DNA from: Floccularia luteovirens
Lineage: Eukaryota; Basidiomycota; Agaricomycetes; Agaricales; Squamanitaceae
Assembly: GCA_009739215.1 (NCBI GenBank)
Contig: VSJF01000010.1
Span: 1,240,001 to 1,304,000 of the forward strand
DNA: 64,000 bases
Direction: 5' to 3'
Shown piece by piece: positions 11,295-22,595 of this stretch. Every line of letters starts with the position of its first letter. Positions within the stretch are counted from its first letter, which is position 1. Position numbers and translations under genes: made by a program. The notes beneath the pieces are model-generated. The model was not told the DNA's origin. It worked only from the letters and a program-made list of their open reading frames with translations, and ran no database searches.

Positions 11295-12857
11295 TAATAA
11301 CTTTGTTCAGGAACAAACCATCATAAAAATTTTAATCCACATCTTCCAAATCAAAAAGATTGTGAATGAGACCATATCCTACAGCAGAAGACGGACAGAA
11401 TCGTTTATCGCATGAAGTTTAAAGTTCTTGGTGGCGGGTCAGTTATCAGATGACAAGATTGTCTGCTACAGCAATTCCTTTTGTTGAGGAAACGTTGGTT
11501 TCGTGCTAGTATAGTTAGATCTTCTGACAGAAATGATCAATCAGTGTCAGCTACTAGTAGACGAGTCGAAGTCCAGCGTGAGAAGTCACCAAGACCATGT
11601 GATTGGAAGCATTATGATTCAGAGGCATCCATCTGTGATTGAGAACTTGCGTCGACGAGCGCTCATTTCTCAATACTTAATTCCGTCTCTTGTTGGAATC
11701 TAACGGCCAATCAAGTCCCAGCATTTTTCAAATATTACATGCCCCACAATCATACATCAGAAGCTGAGCGCTGAGCGCTGATCCAAGAACGCAATTCTGA
11801 ACGCTAGATGTTAAACCCTGGGAATATCTAACTACATACTGCCTTTGGAGTGGGCACAACATCCCAAGTCCGACAAGTCAAGTGATATCTCATGTCTAGA
11901 TTCTTATCAGGCTTGGAACTACTCCGTTGGTTCTCTCAACTCCGAGAAGACCTTGCAATAGGTGGACCTTCCAGAACACCCGAATTGAATGTTTCATCAT
12001 CAACACGGGGCGGGATCTCATGGATGAATGATTCATTGCGACTCGGAGCCTACTGCGAAGGACCTGTTACATGTCTTCATGATTTTGCTCAATACAGAAA
12101 CCTCAAGGGACCATTATTCACTTATGCCTACTGAAACCCGAGTGGAGCTGCCTAGTGGATGTGGTGTCGAGTCTTGTGGTCAGTCATTTCCACATACTGT
12201 AAAAAGTTAGCTTTGCTTGACATCAACTTGACAGTTGAGCTTCAGCTCAAGTGTTGTAACAAATCCTTATTCCTGAAATTGCTACACTGAAGTAATCACT
12301 TGAACGAACATCATGCTTGTGAGAAGCAATTATTATTATTATTATTTGAATCTAGAAACGCTGATCATCAGGGCATAGCCCTATGGAGACGATTGTATGA
12401 TACTGAGTGATAAAGAAGCTATCGTGGAAGAAAGGTATGTGCTCTACATCATCCAAAGTGATTCTGTGATGACCGTGGGAGACGCAATTATTTTACTTCT
12501 AACTTCTTCGCGCTTGCTATTTCGTCTGACTGACACCACCACAACATTAGCTCATTCCAATATGTTTGTTATGAATATAGTTTGAATTAATGAGCTTTTT
12601 GGCAATAGAAAATTGCTACCTATCCAAATTCAAAAAGGGATTGACAAGTGATCAATATTCAATCCTTCTAGGGCCTAGGTGTTTTGAAGTTTCTGATCAA
12701 TCTGATAGGTGTACGCTGCCATCAAGGGAAACAGTCACTGGTTGCAAAGAAGCATGAATAGCCTCCGAATAGTAAAGATAGGCTTCGAGAGAAGACATAT
12801 AAGTAAGAGGGTTAGGTGTTTGCAGGATATGCCACTCCTGTACCCCATTCTATAGCA
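11295..12857. other. Spacer before DUF6533 gene C
   Basis: Duplicate of the A-B spacer from about 11357 onward; no gene recognised. The short stretch 11297-11356 belongs to the insertion. Between two copies of GCAATTATT (12326-12334 and 12484-12492) lie about 150 bases not found in unit 1. The end holds an acatataag motif about 60 bases before the start of gene C. Confidence 0.6.
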
Positions 12858-14854
12858 ATGTCGACAGATGTCAATGCCTTACATCAATTTATAGGGGATG
12901 CGAGGACATCTAATTGGTTTACCGGTACATCTTTATCAATCATTTGATCTCGTTAGTGCAAACTAACATCTATCGAAGTCTTAGCTGTAGTTGTCTTGAT
13001 GTGAGCAAATTTTTTTCGTCGGTTGTCAGAAGGTGCTCAGGGACTTATAGATATGACCACCTGATTTCGATCCAAGAGGAGGTACTAGGGTATTCCAATT
13101 GTAAATGTCGGTGCTTAATGAACATACGACTAGGTCGATTTAATCTGGAAGAAGAAGTGGAATATCACCGGAATACTGTTTGTGAGTTATACCTAGTTTT
13201 GATCTATGTAATTTGTTTCTCATGACAATCCCAACAGCTATGGGTAAGCCTCAAGACATCGTGTACCTCCCTGCGGACTGAAAGCGATCGATAGAATCGA
13301 TATTTTAGCATTGTTGGAGTGACGTATGTCCTTTGATACCCTCGCTCCGGAACTTTTGCTGATGTTATCAAACAGAATATGTGCAAGCTGTACGTTGATA
13401 TAAACGTTGATGTATTCAGTAAGCTAACGCTGATAATCCCAATTCAGTTCAATTGCGAATTATTAATTCCAATAGAGTGTGTACCGACTCTCATTGATAT
13501 CGGTTATCAACTGACTGTTTTATAGATGTAGGTTCTCTAGGCACAAGTGAAATGATGTAGCTGAAGCCATTATTGTGACGGCATGGCAGGTGTATAAGAT
13601 ATCTTCATGTGCGTTTGTCAGTTCTGAAATTTATTTTGGCGAAATCTCATTTCTAGTACATAGTTCGAAGATATATTTTGTAGCATTCTTGTTCTTACAA
13701 CGGACCTTGTCCTTGTGTATCGGTAGGTTTCTAATTCATCAGGCATTCGATTCCTTCCCTGATTTGATTGCCAGAATATGGATTCTATATGATCAAAATA
13801 AAAAGTTGCTCTCAGCACTTCTCTTCATGGTTATCTGTGAGTTGATATTTGATGGCATGATACCATATCTCCTATCTTCTTAGCTAGCCGAGTTCCTTGT
13901 CATGTGAGTTCCTTCAAGAGACGGAAATTTCACAACTTAATATGGATATATCAGCAATTTTGTTGTCCTCATTTCCGTCAGCCATTTACAAGGTCTGTTC
14001 TGATTAGTTCCTTACTCGCGATATATCATCTAACACCTGTCTCAGATTTCGTGCACCTCGGGTAGGAAAGTTGTTTTCAGGACCTAGCCAAACTCACAAC
14101 TCATTATCCAGATCTGCCTTGACTGGGTGTTATTTCGCAGGTTGGTTTCATTCGACACTCCTATATTACTTCTACAGTATATTAATGGAATGCAGATAAC
14201 CTTCCGGCATACTTCAAATACTATGTTATCTCGATGTTGATGGTGGTAAGTAATTGTTTAATGTTGTAAGCCTATCTTTCTGAAAGGCAAAACAGTCTTG
14301 TATAATGTTCTTGTTAACCCTTCATCGATGTTTATGGTCTTTGCGTGAGGGTCGGTGGAAAGGGATGCCGATCATGATACTGTTTTTCCGAGATGGGCTT
14401 TTCTGGTTTTTGGCGGTGTTTGGTCAGTCGCTAAAGTCTCGCCATTGGTATGTGCACTGAATGGTCATCGTTTTTAGCATGCACCACTATTCAAGTTGTT
14501 ATTTTAACGAGAGCCAGACCTACTTTATCCTACCTAATGGTGTTGTATGTATTCTGTTGTAATTTCACATTTACTATGGCTCAACTGCATTTTTTTTATA
14601 GACCAACAGCATCGTCAGTGGTTCTTATATTTAGTGAAAAGGTACTATGACTGACGTTGAACGTGAACAGAATATTCAGTATTGCGAGCTCTCGAGTGCT
14701 ACTCAATATCAAAGGCATTATTACTCAAACAGACATGGACACGACTGATTGGTCTCAAAGTACCACAAACTTTATGGGTCTCTCGAGACTACGGTTTGAT
14801 CTTGGTCCTGATCACACTCATGTCTCAGAAAGTTCAGAATTTGAGGAATTCTAA
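12858..14854 (+). CDS. DUF6533-domain multi-pass membrane protein (gene C)
   Basis: Intact-looking paralogue of gene B. Exons begin MSTDVNALHQFIGDARTSNW and continue with YDHLISIQEE, VDLIWKKKWNITGILF, NRYFSIVGV, YLHFEDIFCSI, IWILYDQNKKLLSALLFMV, GSALTGC-type segment, DNLPAYFKYYVISMLMV and SCIMFLLTLHRCLWSL-like plus FRDGLFWFLAVF. The last exons end SSRVLLNIKGIIT and a polar, Ser/Thr-rich tail to 14854. All exons that are frame-shifted in B are one base shorter here and agree with A. Function is unknown; several transmembrane helices and a short cytosolic or external tail are predicted by eye. Some exon joins rest on the A/B/C comparison. Confidence 0.78.
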
Positions 14855-15111
14855 TTGATGTAATTGGTTGATGTATTATATATTTACTATTTAGCATACA
14901 GCATGGAATACAACCTTGCATTTTATTTACGAAAGCTCTAGTATCTTTTCTTCAATTACAGCATTCATATACAGACCAACTCACAGAACTTTTTTACGGG
15001 AAAATATCGGGCGCCAACTTGCAGTGCCGCGCCACACTTTGTTACAGTGTACAAGCAGTATACTTATTGACAACGCTTTGTTTTCAAAGACTACGTATCA
15101 ATGACATTGAA

Positions 15112-16440
15112 ATGTCCTAAAACAGGGCACCTGTACCCAACCAACACCCCCCACCTTACTACTCAGGAAGTCATGGAGGGAGAGAAACAGACCCTCTCTT
15201 ACCACAACATTCACCTCCTACTGAGCCGAAGAAAAATACATCAAACTATACAACAATCTTTTGTCTTGTCCTTATCAATCTAATTGGTGTTGCTGCCATC
15301 GTTAAAGGATCTTACGGTGGTGATGTATGCGACCCATCAACAAGAAATAGGATACGGGAAGAATGGCATATAGAGTTACAGGATCATGAAACTCTTAGAA
15401 AAACCATTATGCAAGAAAGATCAGAGTGGTATGCAGAACGTGCGGAACGTGAAAGAATACGATGGGATGAGGCGGAACAGGATGCCGAAAGAAGACGCAG
15501 AGAACTAGAACGAGAGAGAGAAGAAGAAAAAAAGGGGGAAGAAGAGCGACAGAGGGAAGAGAAAAAGAAAGAAGAACGAAAGAGACAAGAACGACAGAGA
15601 GAAGAACGACAGAGAGAAGAACGACAGAGAGAAGAACGACAGAGAGAAGAACGACAGAGAGAAGAACGACAGAGAGAAGAACGACAGAGAGAAGAACGAC
15701 AGAGAGAAGAAGAAGAAAAACGAGAAGAAAAACGAAAGAGAGAAGAGGAAGAAAAAGGGAGGAAGAGCGAAAGAGAGAGGAAGAAGAAAGACAGCATGCC
15801 GAGATAATTTGGTCGCCTGTCCAAGTTTCAGAATCTTGTGAACGCTATGGTACGAGAAATACTGGGCGAGATTGACGAACGTCCCAGATACTCTTGATCC
15901 CGTCAAAGAATGCCAACGATTGCAAGTTGAAATTCATGGCCGCAAGATGACCCCGTCTTACTGTGATGATTAGGTAAGAAGACGTTGAATGATAGATGTA
16001 TCGTATTCTAAACCCCATATTCAATTCGTAGGGCACGTGGAAAGGTGTCTGGGGAAATTGGTATGTAGACTTTGACGAAGGGGAGTGTATCACTTGGTGG
16101 CGAGAATTCAAGGACAAGGTAGTGCATTATATATTATTGATTGACCAGCTTTTTACCGACAAGTTATGTGTAGGGTTGTACTGCAGAAGGTTCTGGTATT
16201 CATGTAAGTTTATCGACTCTTTGTCATATTGGAACGATTTTTATTTCTCCTTAGCGTATCGAGGCACCTCTAGAAAATCTCATAGTCGGAAGAGAAGATC
16301 ATAGAGTGTGGAATGCTATGTGCTCGACGACACCCGCAGATTTCAATGGTCTGCATTCTGATAGACCGAGTGCATGCGCAGATTGGGGAGTTCACGGGAT
16401 ATGGGGTATTTGGTTCATTGATGACCCTTCTTGCAAATAA
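15112..16440 (+). pseudogene. Membrane-anchored coiled-coil protein with two Cys-rich repeats, broken
   Basis: Layout when read across the breaks: a Pro-rich head, one hydrophobic helix (FCLVLINLIGVAAIV), the motif CDPSTRNRIREEW, a long Glu/Arg coiled coil with EERQR repeats, then two related Cys-rich units. Each unit runs from a Cys, through a Gly-Ile-Trp-type GVWGNW or GIWGIW motif, to a final Cys; the last ends DDPSCK at the stop (16438-16440). Lesions seen: one base missing after ATGTCC (stop at 15118), one extra c near 15147 restoring frame, a frame change near 15790 at the end of the coiled coil, one base missing near 15857, and an in-frame TAG at 15971-15973 just before an intron. I recall similar architecture in other agaricomycetes, but that is unverified. 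Function unknown. Confidence 0.65.
15586..15705 (+). repeat. 15-bp coding minisatellite, 8 units
   Basis: Unit gaagaacgacagaga. Seven perfect copies span 15601-15705, preceded by one copy with a single change (15586-15600). It encodes EERQR in the coiled coil. The perfection of the copies points to recent expansion. Confidence 0.95.
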
Positions 16441-16921
16441 ATCATTTGGTAACTTGTTTCTTGTATTTGTTTTTGTTGCATTATTTTGACTTCCTTTCAT
16501 TTTTCTTATCTCACAAATCATGATTGTCTTGTTACAAAGTGTTCTGCCGAATTAAGGGCGAAACGCAGTTTCAGATTTTGCTATGCCAGGCAGTGCCCAG
16601 TATCGTGTCAAGATGGCAGCAATTAAATTATGTTGAGAAAAATGAATTGGTGACGTAACAGAAACTTGACGATCATTTGGAGGTAAGTAGATCAGTATCA
16701 CTAGACTCAATGTGTACTCGATCACCGCGCGCTACTTTCGTGTAGAACGGAAAAAAGGGTATTTAAACACAGGTCACGCGTGAAAGCTAGCTTAAGATCA
16801 TATATAAGAAAATTTTGCGAGCGCTTTAAGATTCAATTCGGTAGACTTTGTCGAAAAGTACGAGACTGGCCTGCTCCGACACACATATGTTCACTTACAT
16901 AAAAACGAAATCACTGCTTTA
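16441..16921. other. Intergenic region between two convergent genes
   Basis: 3' flanks of the broken coiled-coil gene (+) and the yellow/MRJP gene (-). No feature recognised. Confidence 0.6.
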
Positions 16922-18455
16922 CTAAGCCAGTTTGACTCTCTTCCCACCAATCTTCACCCGAATCAGTGCAAATGGTTTTACTCTTTTATCAACTCCCCCC
17001 TGGAAAGCGGGACTCAGCCACAGTTGGTTGACAGTCGCATAGATAAATCCATCGTCAGCCACGCTGCCCGATATCAGATATCCTTTCAAGTCGATAAAAT
17101 ATAATACTAACCTCATAGTGTCTGGCCATGCAATGATTGGGTTTCGTACAAATGGGGTGACGAGACCTGTACTAGGATCAAATATATTGATAGAGTTGTG
17201 TTCGGGACTAGAGAGGTAGATGTTTCCTGTCGAATCTGATTCGAGTCCATCTGCTTGTCCACCAAACTAGATATAGATATATACAAATTCAATCATTTTG
17301 TGCACAGCTTAGAGTCATGAGCTACCCACCTCTCCCAAGTATCTGACGCTATTAGCAACGCGGAGAGCCGCAAGCTTGTCGTCTGCTGGGTTTACGGCCA
17401 GCGCGGAAGTCTCTACACTATACAAGTCTCGGCTATCAAGAGGTGTAAAGTAGATAAGTGCGCCATCTGCGCTGATTGCAAAGCCTTCAAAGAGATCAGA
17501 CAAGGATACACAAATCAGTGATGTTGCCAAACCCACCATCGCATCCTCCTCCTCCTCCGGCCGACTCTGAGTGTATAGCTGGGTCCAAGGGGGTAGAGGC
17601 ATATGTTGGAACACCGAAAAGTGTGGGAAGGAATCTTGAGCGGGGAGAGACTACAGTTTGTCTATCTAGATAACGCCAGGATACCCCTGTTCCAAGGTCC
17701 ACAACAATTATACCAAATGCACCTATAATCGCCCATGTAACTCCCATGAGGTAGACAAGGTAAGAATATTACTCACCACTGTCTGCAATATATGCTATGC
17801 CCTTTCCAGACTTCGTAAGTTGAGGTCTTAGGTCAATCCGAATATCATTCAAGTAGCCGCTGGGTGGTAAAACATTGTCGGGGAACGTTATTGTCGTGAA
17901 GGGCGTTGATGATTTTGATATCAAATCAAAGCCCATGAGTTTTGGGCCGCCTGGAGCGCCAAGGATTGTATCCCCTTGAACCACAGGGCGGCCAGAGTCG
18001 AGGACCCAGAGCCTTTCTTCAGCGTCAATCACCGCGCCCTGGACGTTAATAAAGTGATTAGAATCGCTTGAGCCTAGCATTCGACCTGAGGTAGTGTTGA
18101 CAAGCCCTCCTGGGGGGCTATTGAATTGTTGATTTGGGAATGGCACTTCTTGGTCCGGGCCTACAATTTCACCTAATGTGATTGGGTCTTGGGTAGCGTC
18201 GCCCCTAAGTGTAGTCTTAATACTAAAATATATAGTTCATTGAGAAATAGTTTACCTATTGAATGTGACAAAGGCGCGGCCTGTTCTGCTACTGACTGCA
18301 ATTCCGATAGGAGCAGTTCCCCTGAATATATGCACAACTTCTACGCTTGGACCGAATGTGCCATTATCAACAAGCCCAGGTCTTTCACGCAAAGGCTGAA
18401 AGGTAACTGCTTCTGCAAGTGCAGCAAATGCTAGTAATGTTTTCACCGCTAACAT
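16922..18455 (-). CDS. Secreted yellow/major royal jelly protein family (MRJP) member
   Basis: A beta-propeller protein of the yellow/MRJP family, which fungi also carry; its substrate is unknown. Six exons (18455-18256, 18204-17777, 17722-17537, 17484-17330, 17266-17112, 17063-16922) join to 421 residues. A signal peptide (MLAVKTLLAFAALAEA) is followed by blade motifs: LWVLDSGRP near residue 110, YLNDIRIDL, AYIADSG then GIIVVDLGTGVSWRYL, DGFAISADGALIYF, QADGLESDSTGNIYL, and WPDTMSVADDGFIYATVNQL near the C-terminus. All joins keep frame. Length is normal for the family. No neighbour suggests a pathway. Confidence 0.88.
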
Positions 18456-19093
18456 AGTGAGTTGGTGGATCGCCTACAAACGATGAATTCTCATTGTATT
18501 TAAAGTATCTGAACTTGGAAAAGTACGCCTCAGTGTTTAACCCTGAGAGAAGAGAAGAGACTCACGCTGTTCATATTTTCGGGGGTATTGCTGAAAAAAA
18601 GTGAGTGTTCTCATGAAATACATCCCAGTAGACAGTGGCTCCCATGGGTGGATCTAGCCTTGGGATTGTCGAAGGCGATGAAAGAGATTCTTGCTTCATG
18701 GTAAGAGAAACTATTCCGAAACTATAATTAAGGAGTATATGCGTCAATATTTGAACCTGGTCATAGGACTTTGTGGTGAGAATATTTAGGATACATGGAT
18801 ATCATAAATGGTTGATTGAGACGAGGAGAAGTGGTTCGAGCGTCATTATGGTGTGATGTTTCGTAAAAGAAATTCACGATGGAACAATGTAAGTTCGACG
18901 AGAAGTACACAACACAACCAGGATAATGGTTTTGTTCACGGATTGTTCGAAATCACGTCAGATTCTAAACATAGGCTCTGAAATCATAGCGAGGTCTTCT
19001 GTACTCCAGGACACATGACGCGCATTAGTAAACACCTATCAATCATACAACCCCAGATACACGTACAAGTCAATTTACAATCACAATTTTAGC
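18456..19093. other. Promoter region of the MRJP gene and 3' flank of ATG7
   Basis: No coding signal. Both neighbours lie on the minus strand, so this holds the MRJP promoter and the ATG7 terminator. Confidence 0.6.
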
Positions 19094-21719
19094 TTAAAAC
19101 TCATCTCCCTCCTCATCCCAATCTACACTCTCCAGTGCTGCCTCACTCTCATCAAACAACTTATCCAACCCCGTTAGTTTCTCTAAATACTTTTGGTCGT
19201 TAAACGCCTGCAGGAGCATATCAAACCCATCCTGCTCATAAGCCGTGATAACCTGATAAATGATTCAGCATGTCAGCCTTCAGTATACAAGGTGTACGCA
19301 CCGTTTCACTACATCCTGTACATTTGTCATAAGCAGCTCCAATAAGTGGTATGTTCCTGAATTGCGCAAGGAAGCCTCGCAGCTGGTGAGGAACTTGTCC
19401 CAACACACTGCCACCATCTTCGGAGTATGACAACGTATTATTAAGTTCTTGGTTTGGTGGGGGTGCAGGTGCATGCAACCTACGGGTCATTTGTATCAGA
19501 AAACCACATCCATGGTGCAGATCTAAAGTTTACCCTTCTGGGTGCTGTATAAGTGAAGCAAGTAGCTCAACCGCCGTAGACGCTGCGATGGAAGCTAAAC
19601 CCGGTCGAGTGACAGTACACATCTGATCCAGGGTGCGGTCTGTGAGGGACTAGATGGGTTCAACGTCAATAAAAGGTTATATACTAAGAGATGCAGAACG
19701 AACATCGGTAGGTGCAACAATATCATTACAATAGTAGCATCCTAGCCGCCCGTTCTTGCTCGAGGTGCTAGCACGAGGTCCGTGTCGCATCACAAGGAAA
19801 GTGTCAAATCCGAGCGCAGCATTCATCACAATCTATGCAGTGTTAGTGCCAATGTCCGCTAAACCTTCAACATGGGTTGGCGCACCTTTCCTTTGGCAGC
19901 GCATAACACAGTAGGCAACCACCTACTCTCGCGTGAATCCATGAGAAGGAATACAGCATCATGGGAATCAACGAGACCCTCCAATTTCTTAACATCAGAC
20001 CTCGCCTGAGCTAATGAAGTGGGATTGTTGGGTATTGGGTGACCCGGCATGGGTATAGATAGGGTGTGTCCCGCGGAATTCTATAACATTGATTATGAGT
20101 AGTCACGGATATGCATATTATATGTTTTACTTACGATACCGGGATATATCTTCTTCAATCGAGCAGCCGCGCATTCAGCTTTAGGTTTGCCTCCTTCTAA
20201 ACAATCTTCGAATTCGAACAGAGGTTGTCGAACGGGATTAGAGAAGGATACGCGGGCAGAGTCTACAAACGTGATGGTCCTTACACCCCAACCCATCAAT
20301 GTGCGGGCAACGTAGCACCCCAAAGTTCCCGCGCCAAGCAGCAAGCACTTTGTCTCTGACATTTTCTCTAGGTTGAGCGCTGGAAGAATGCGCCACCTCA
20401 TCAGTTTGAGGTTTAAATCAACAGCCTGCTCTGCTAATCTGCAAGCAAACACGGTTGTATATAGAATTTGGTAAGTAGACTGCCAGAAAATGGTACAAGT
20501 ATGGCACAGCATACCTAGTAGGATCCATCATAGGTGCCAAATCTGCAAGCCGGGGCCCTAACTTTCCTTGAGGGTTCTTCTCCCACCCAACCGCACTTGG
20601 CTGTGTCATTGTCGCGGGCAGGTCTCCTTGATCTACATTGAGCACCCCGAATATACTTTTCCAACTCGACTGTATATGTGGTACATCGAGATCGCGCCAA
20701 CACAGTACACGTATCGTTGTGGTATGTTCAGGATACAACACGTGCAGAAATGTAAGAAGGTTACGCAAGGGCCACCCAGGTGTCGCTGGGTCGGCAGAAG
20801 GGTCGATAAATGCTATTGCTTGTTTCTGGTTCTGTTTCTGTGAATGTAACATTTAAAACTGGGGCCTTAAAGGGGAAAATGGAGCGCATACAGGCGGCGA
20901 AAAGTGCTCGATTGGGAGTATATCTACGTTTTTACCCATCTCATCTAAGCGAACAAGGAAAAAAGGGAGAGATTGAGCAGAAGACTTGAGCTTATTGAAG
21001 ATCTCCGTGAGCTGTTGGGCACTGAATTAGTAAAACGGAGGGAGGGGGAGAAAAAGCAACGAACGGCTTCTGGTGAAAACTCCCCAACCGCATTAGACCA
21101 CCCAGTCGCACTTATCTCCCATGCGGGCTTCGCAACAAATGCAGGAAAAGAAAACCAGTAGTAATATCTGTACTTTTTCAAATCTGCAAAAGTGATCACC
21201 AGGAAACGATTGAGTAATTTCGAGTCTCGGGTCGCGATAATGTGGTCCCATATCTATCAATACAACGGCATTAGATGAACTAGTTGTCCTTCCAGTAGGA
21301 AAGAGACGTACCTGGCTCGCTTCAGCATTGAATAGGGATGCCTTGTCTGCAGCTTTGAACTCTTCAATCGTGTTGTAATTTTTCAATATGCCGTCTACAA
21401 CCACATGGCCGAACGAGTGACTATACGAAGTTTGATCCCTGGATACTCAAATCGATGACAAGAAACGGTACCTTTTCCCCGTATCTACATCTTTGGACGA
21501 GACATTATCAAACGCCTCACCGCCTACAGAGAGGTGACAACCCAAGGCAACATCCTTCCCACTCTCGCGATCCCGAACTGCACGCCCAACAGTATAGGTT
21601 GCGGTGACAGGAACTGCAGCATCTGAGAGCCGGAGAACATCGATCTTTAGTTCAGTAAGCTTGTGCCAGAAGGATGGTTGGACAAGGGAAGCAAAAGGTG
21701 CAAACTGGACAAGGGGCAT
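19094..21719 (-). CDS. ATG7, E1-like enzyme of autophagy
   Basis: Activates the ubiquitin-like proteins Atg8 and Atg12 by ATP-dependent adenylation and thioester transfer, passing them to Atg3 and Atg10 in the cytosol. The N-terminal domain begins [21 protein letters not shown] and continues with [22 protein letters not shown]. The adenylation domain has the nucleotide-binding motif [15 protein letters not shown], followed by [31 protein letters not shown] contains the expected catalytic Cys. The acidic C-terminus ends DEEGDEF at the stop 19094-19096. About a dozen short introns split the gene and the exons I checked join in frame. No lesion seen. Confidence 0.95.
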
Positions 21720-22087
21720 TTGGTGGATCTTATTGATGGTTTATATTATCTGTATACTGTAACAAGTTGCAGTATATCTTTATGTGCAAGATGGACGTCG
21801 TTTGTCTGAAGTATGATTATATGTTGGTAGATGTGATTGTGCACTGGTAACGTCGCGATGCATGTGGCCATATTAGTAAACCTCTTTCGGTCAAGCTTTG
21901 TTATTTCGGTCATAACAAAACTAAGTTGTATATAACGATTAACAAGGACTACCACCCGCATCCACAAAAGGACTCTATGCACATATAAATCAACAAATCG
22001 ACCACCCAATACCAAACTCCCATGTCATTTTGGTTCTCGTCGAGAATTGTGCGCACGGCATATTGATTGGTGATGCTAGGGATATAT
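21720..22087. other. ATG7 promoter and 3' flank of the small membrane gene
   Basis: AT-rich, with no coding signal recognised. Confidence 0.6.
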
Positions 22088-22360
22088 TTACATCCCAAAA
22101 TCGAGCAAAGCGACCCACGCAGTATTACGAAGGGCAAAGGCAAGCCAGAATAGCACAGCAATGAAAATCAGGAGCGCCGCACGAGCGTATGGCGACGGTG
22201 TGGGCCGACGAAAGCGAGGGTCAGAGTCGTATGCTGGAAGATTAGCATAGACGGGATGTATGTCATCGCGTTCTATGTCTGACGAGCCTGAACGGGTATA
22301 TACAGGACGTAAACCAACATCTGACGAGGGAAGCGGTGTGTACGCTGTCGAATTGGCCAT
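22088..22360 (-). CDS. Small single-pass membrane protein, 90 aa, unknown function
   Basis: One exon. Residues 1-60 are polar and rich in Ser, Pro, Tyr and Asp (start MANSTAYTPLPSSD). A hydrophobic helix (ALLIFIAVLFWLAFALR) follows near residues 62-78, with a short hydrophobic tail. This is a tail-anchored layout with a cytosolic N-terminal part. I chose ATG 22360 over an in-frame ATG at 22408 because the extra residues look like leader sequence. I do not recognise a named family. Confidence 0.65.
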   Translation of the reverse strand: MANSTAYTPLPSSDVGLRPVYTRSGSSDIERDDIHPVYANLPAYDSDPRFRRPTPSPYARAALLIFIAVLFWLAFALRNTAWVALLDFGM

Positions 22361-22595
22361 ATGCGTGTCGTGGTAAAAAGGCTGAAGCAAATAAACAACC
22401 AAACACAAGGTTGAATTAAGTCATTATGACGTATCCTCGTCAGCCATCTCTCTATTTTTATCTCCCTCTAAATCCTATAAAAACCCTCTTTTCTCTCCCA
22501 TTTCCTTCAGCCCCTTCTTTCTTTCTATCCTATTCGTTCTCTTATAATCTACAGTACATCTATACTTTTTAACCTCACTCTCTTTTATTAAAATA
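22361..22595. promoter_or_regulatory. Divergent promoter, 235 bp
   Basis: Lies between the minus-strand membrane gene and the plus-strand Gly/Asn-rich gene. TATAAAAA at 22476-22483 is a good TATA box for the plus gene, about 110 bases before its ATG. A T/C-rich leader (tttccttc, tttctttcta) follows. Confidence 0.6.

Larger units (their letters stand above)
10438..15327 (+). repeat. Tandem duplication, unit 2
   Basis: Homologous to 6321-10437. It is longer by about 770 bases. Most of the excess is an insertion of about 650 bases at roughly 10709-11356 (dispersed repeat plus MITE). A further ~158 bases lie at 12335-12492. The right edge (15327) passes without a break into the rest of the coiled-coil gene, so this junction is the ancestral arrangement. 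Confidence 0.85.

Noticed and set aside
15384..15906. Long minus-strand ORFs rich in Ser, Leu and Phe opposite the Glu/Arg coiled coil
   Set aside because: They are the complement of a 15-bp repeat that keeps all frames open. They have no family motifs, and the plus strand has clear domains.
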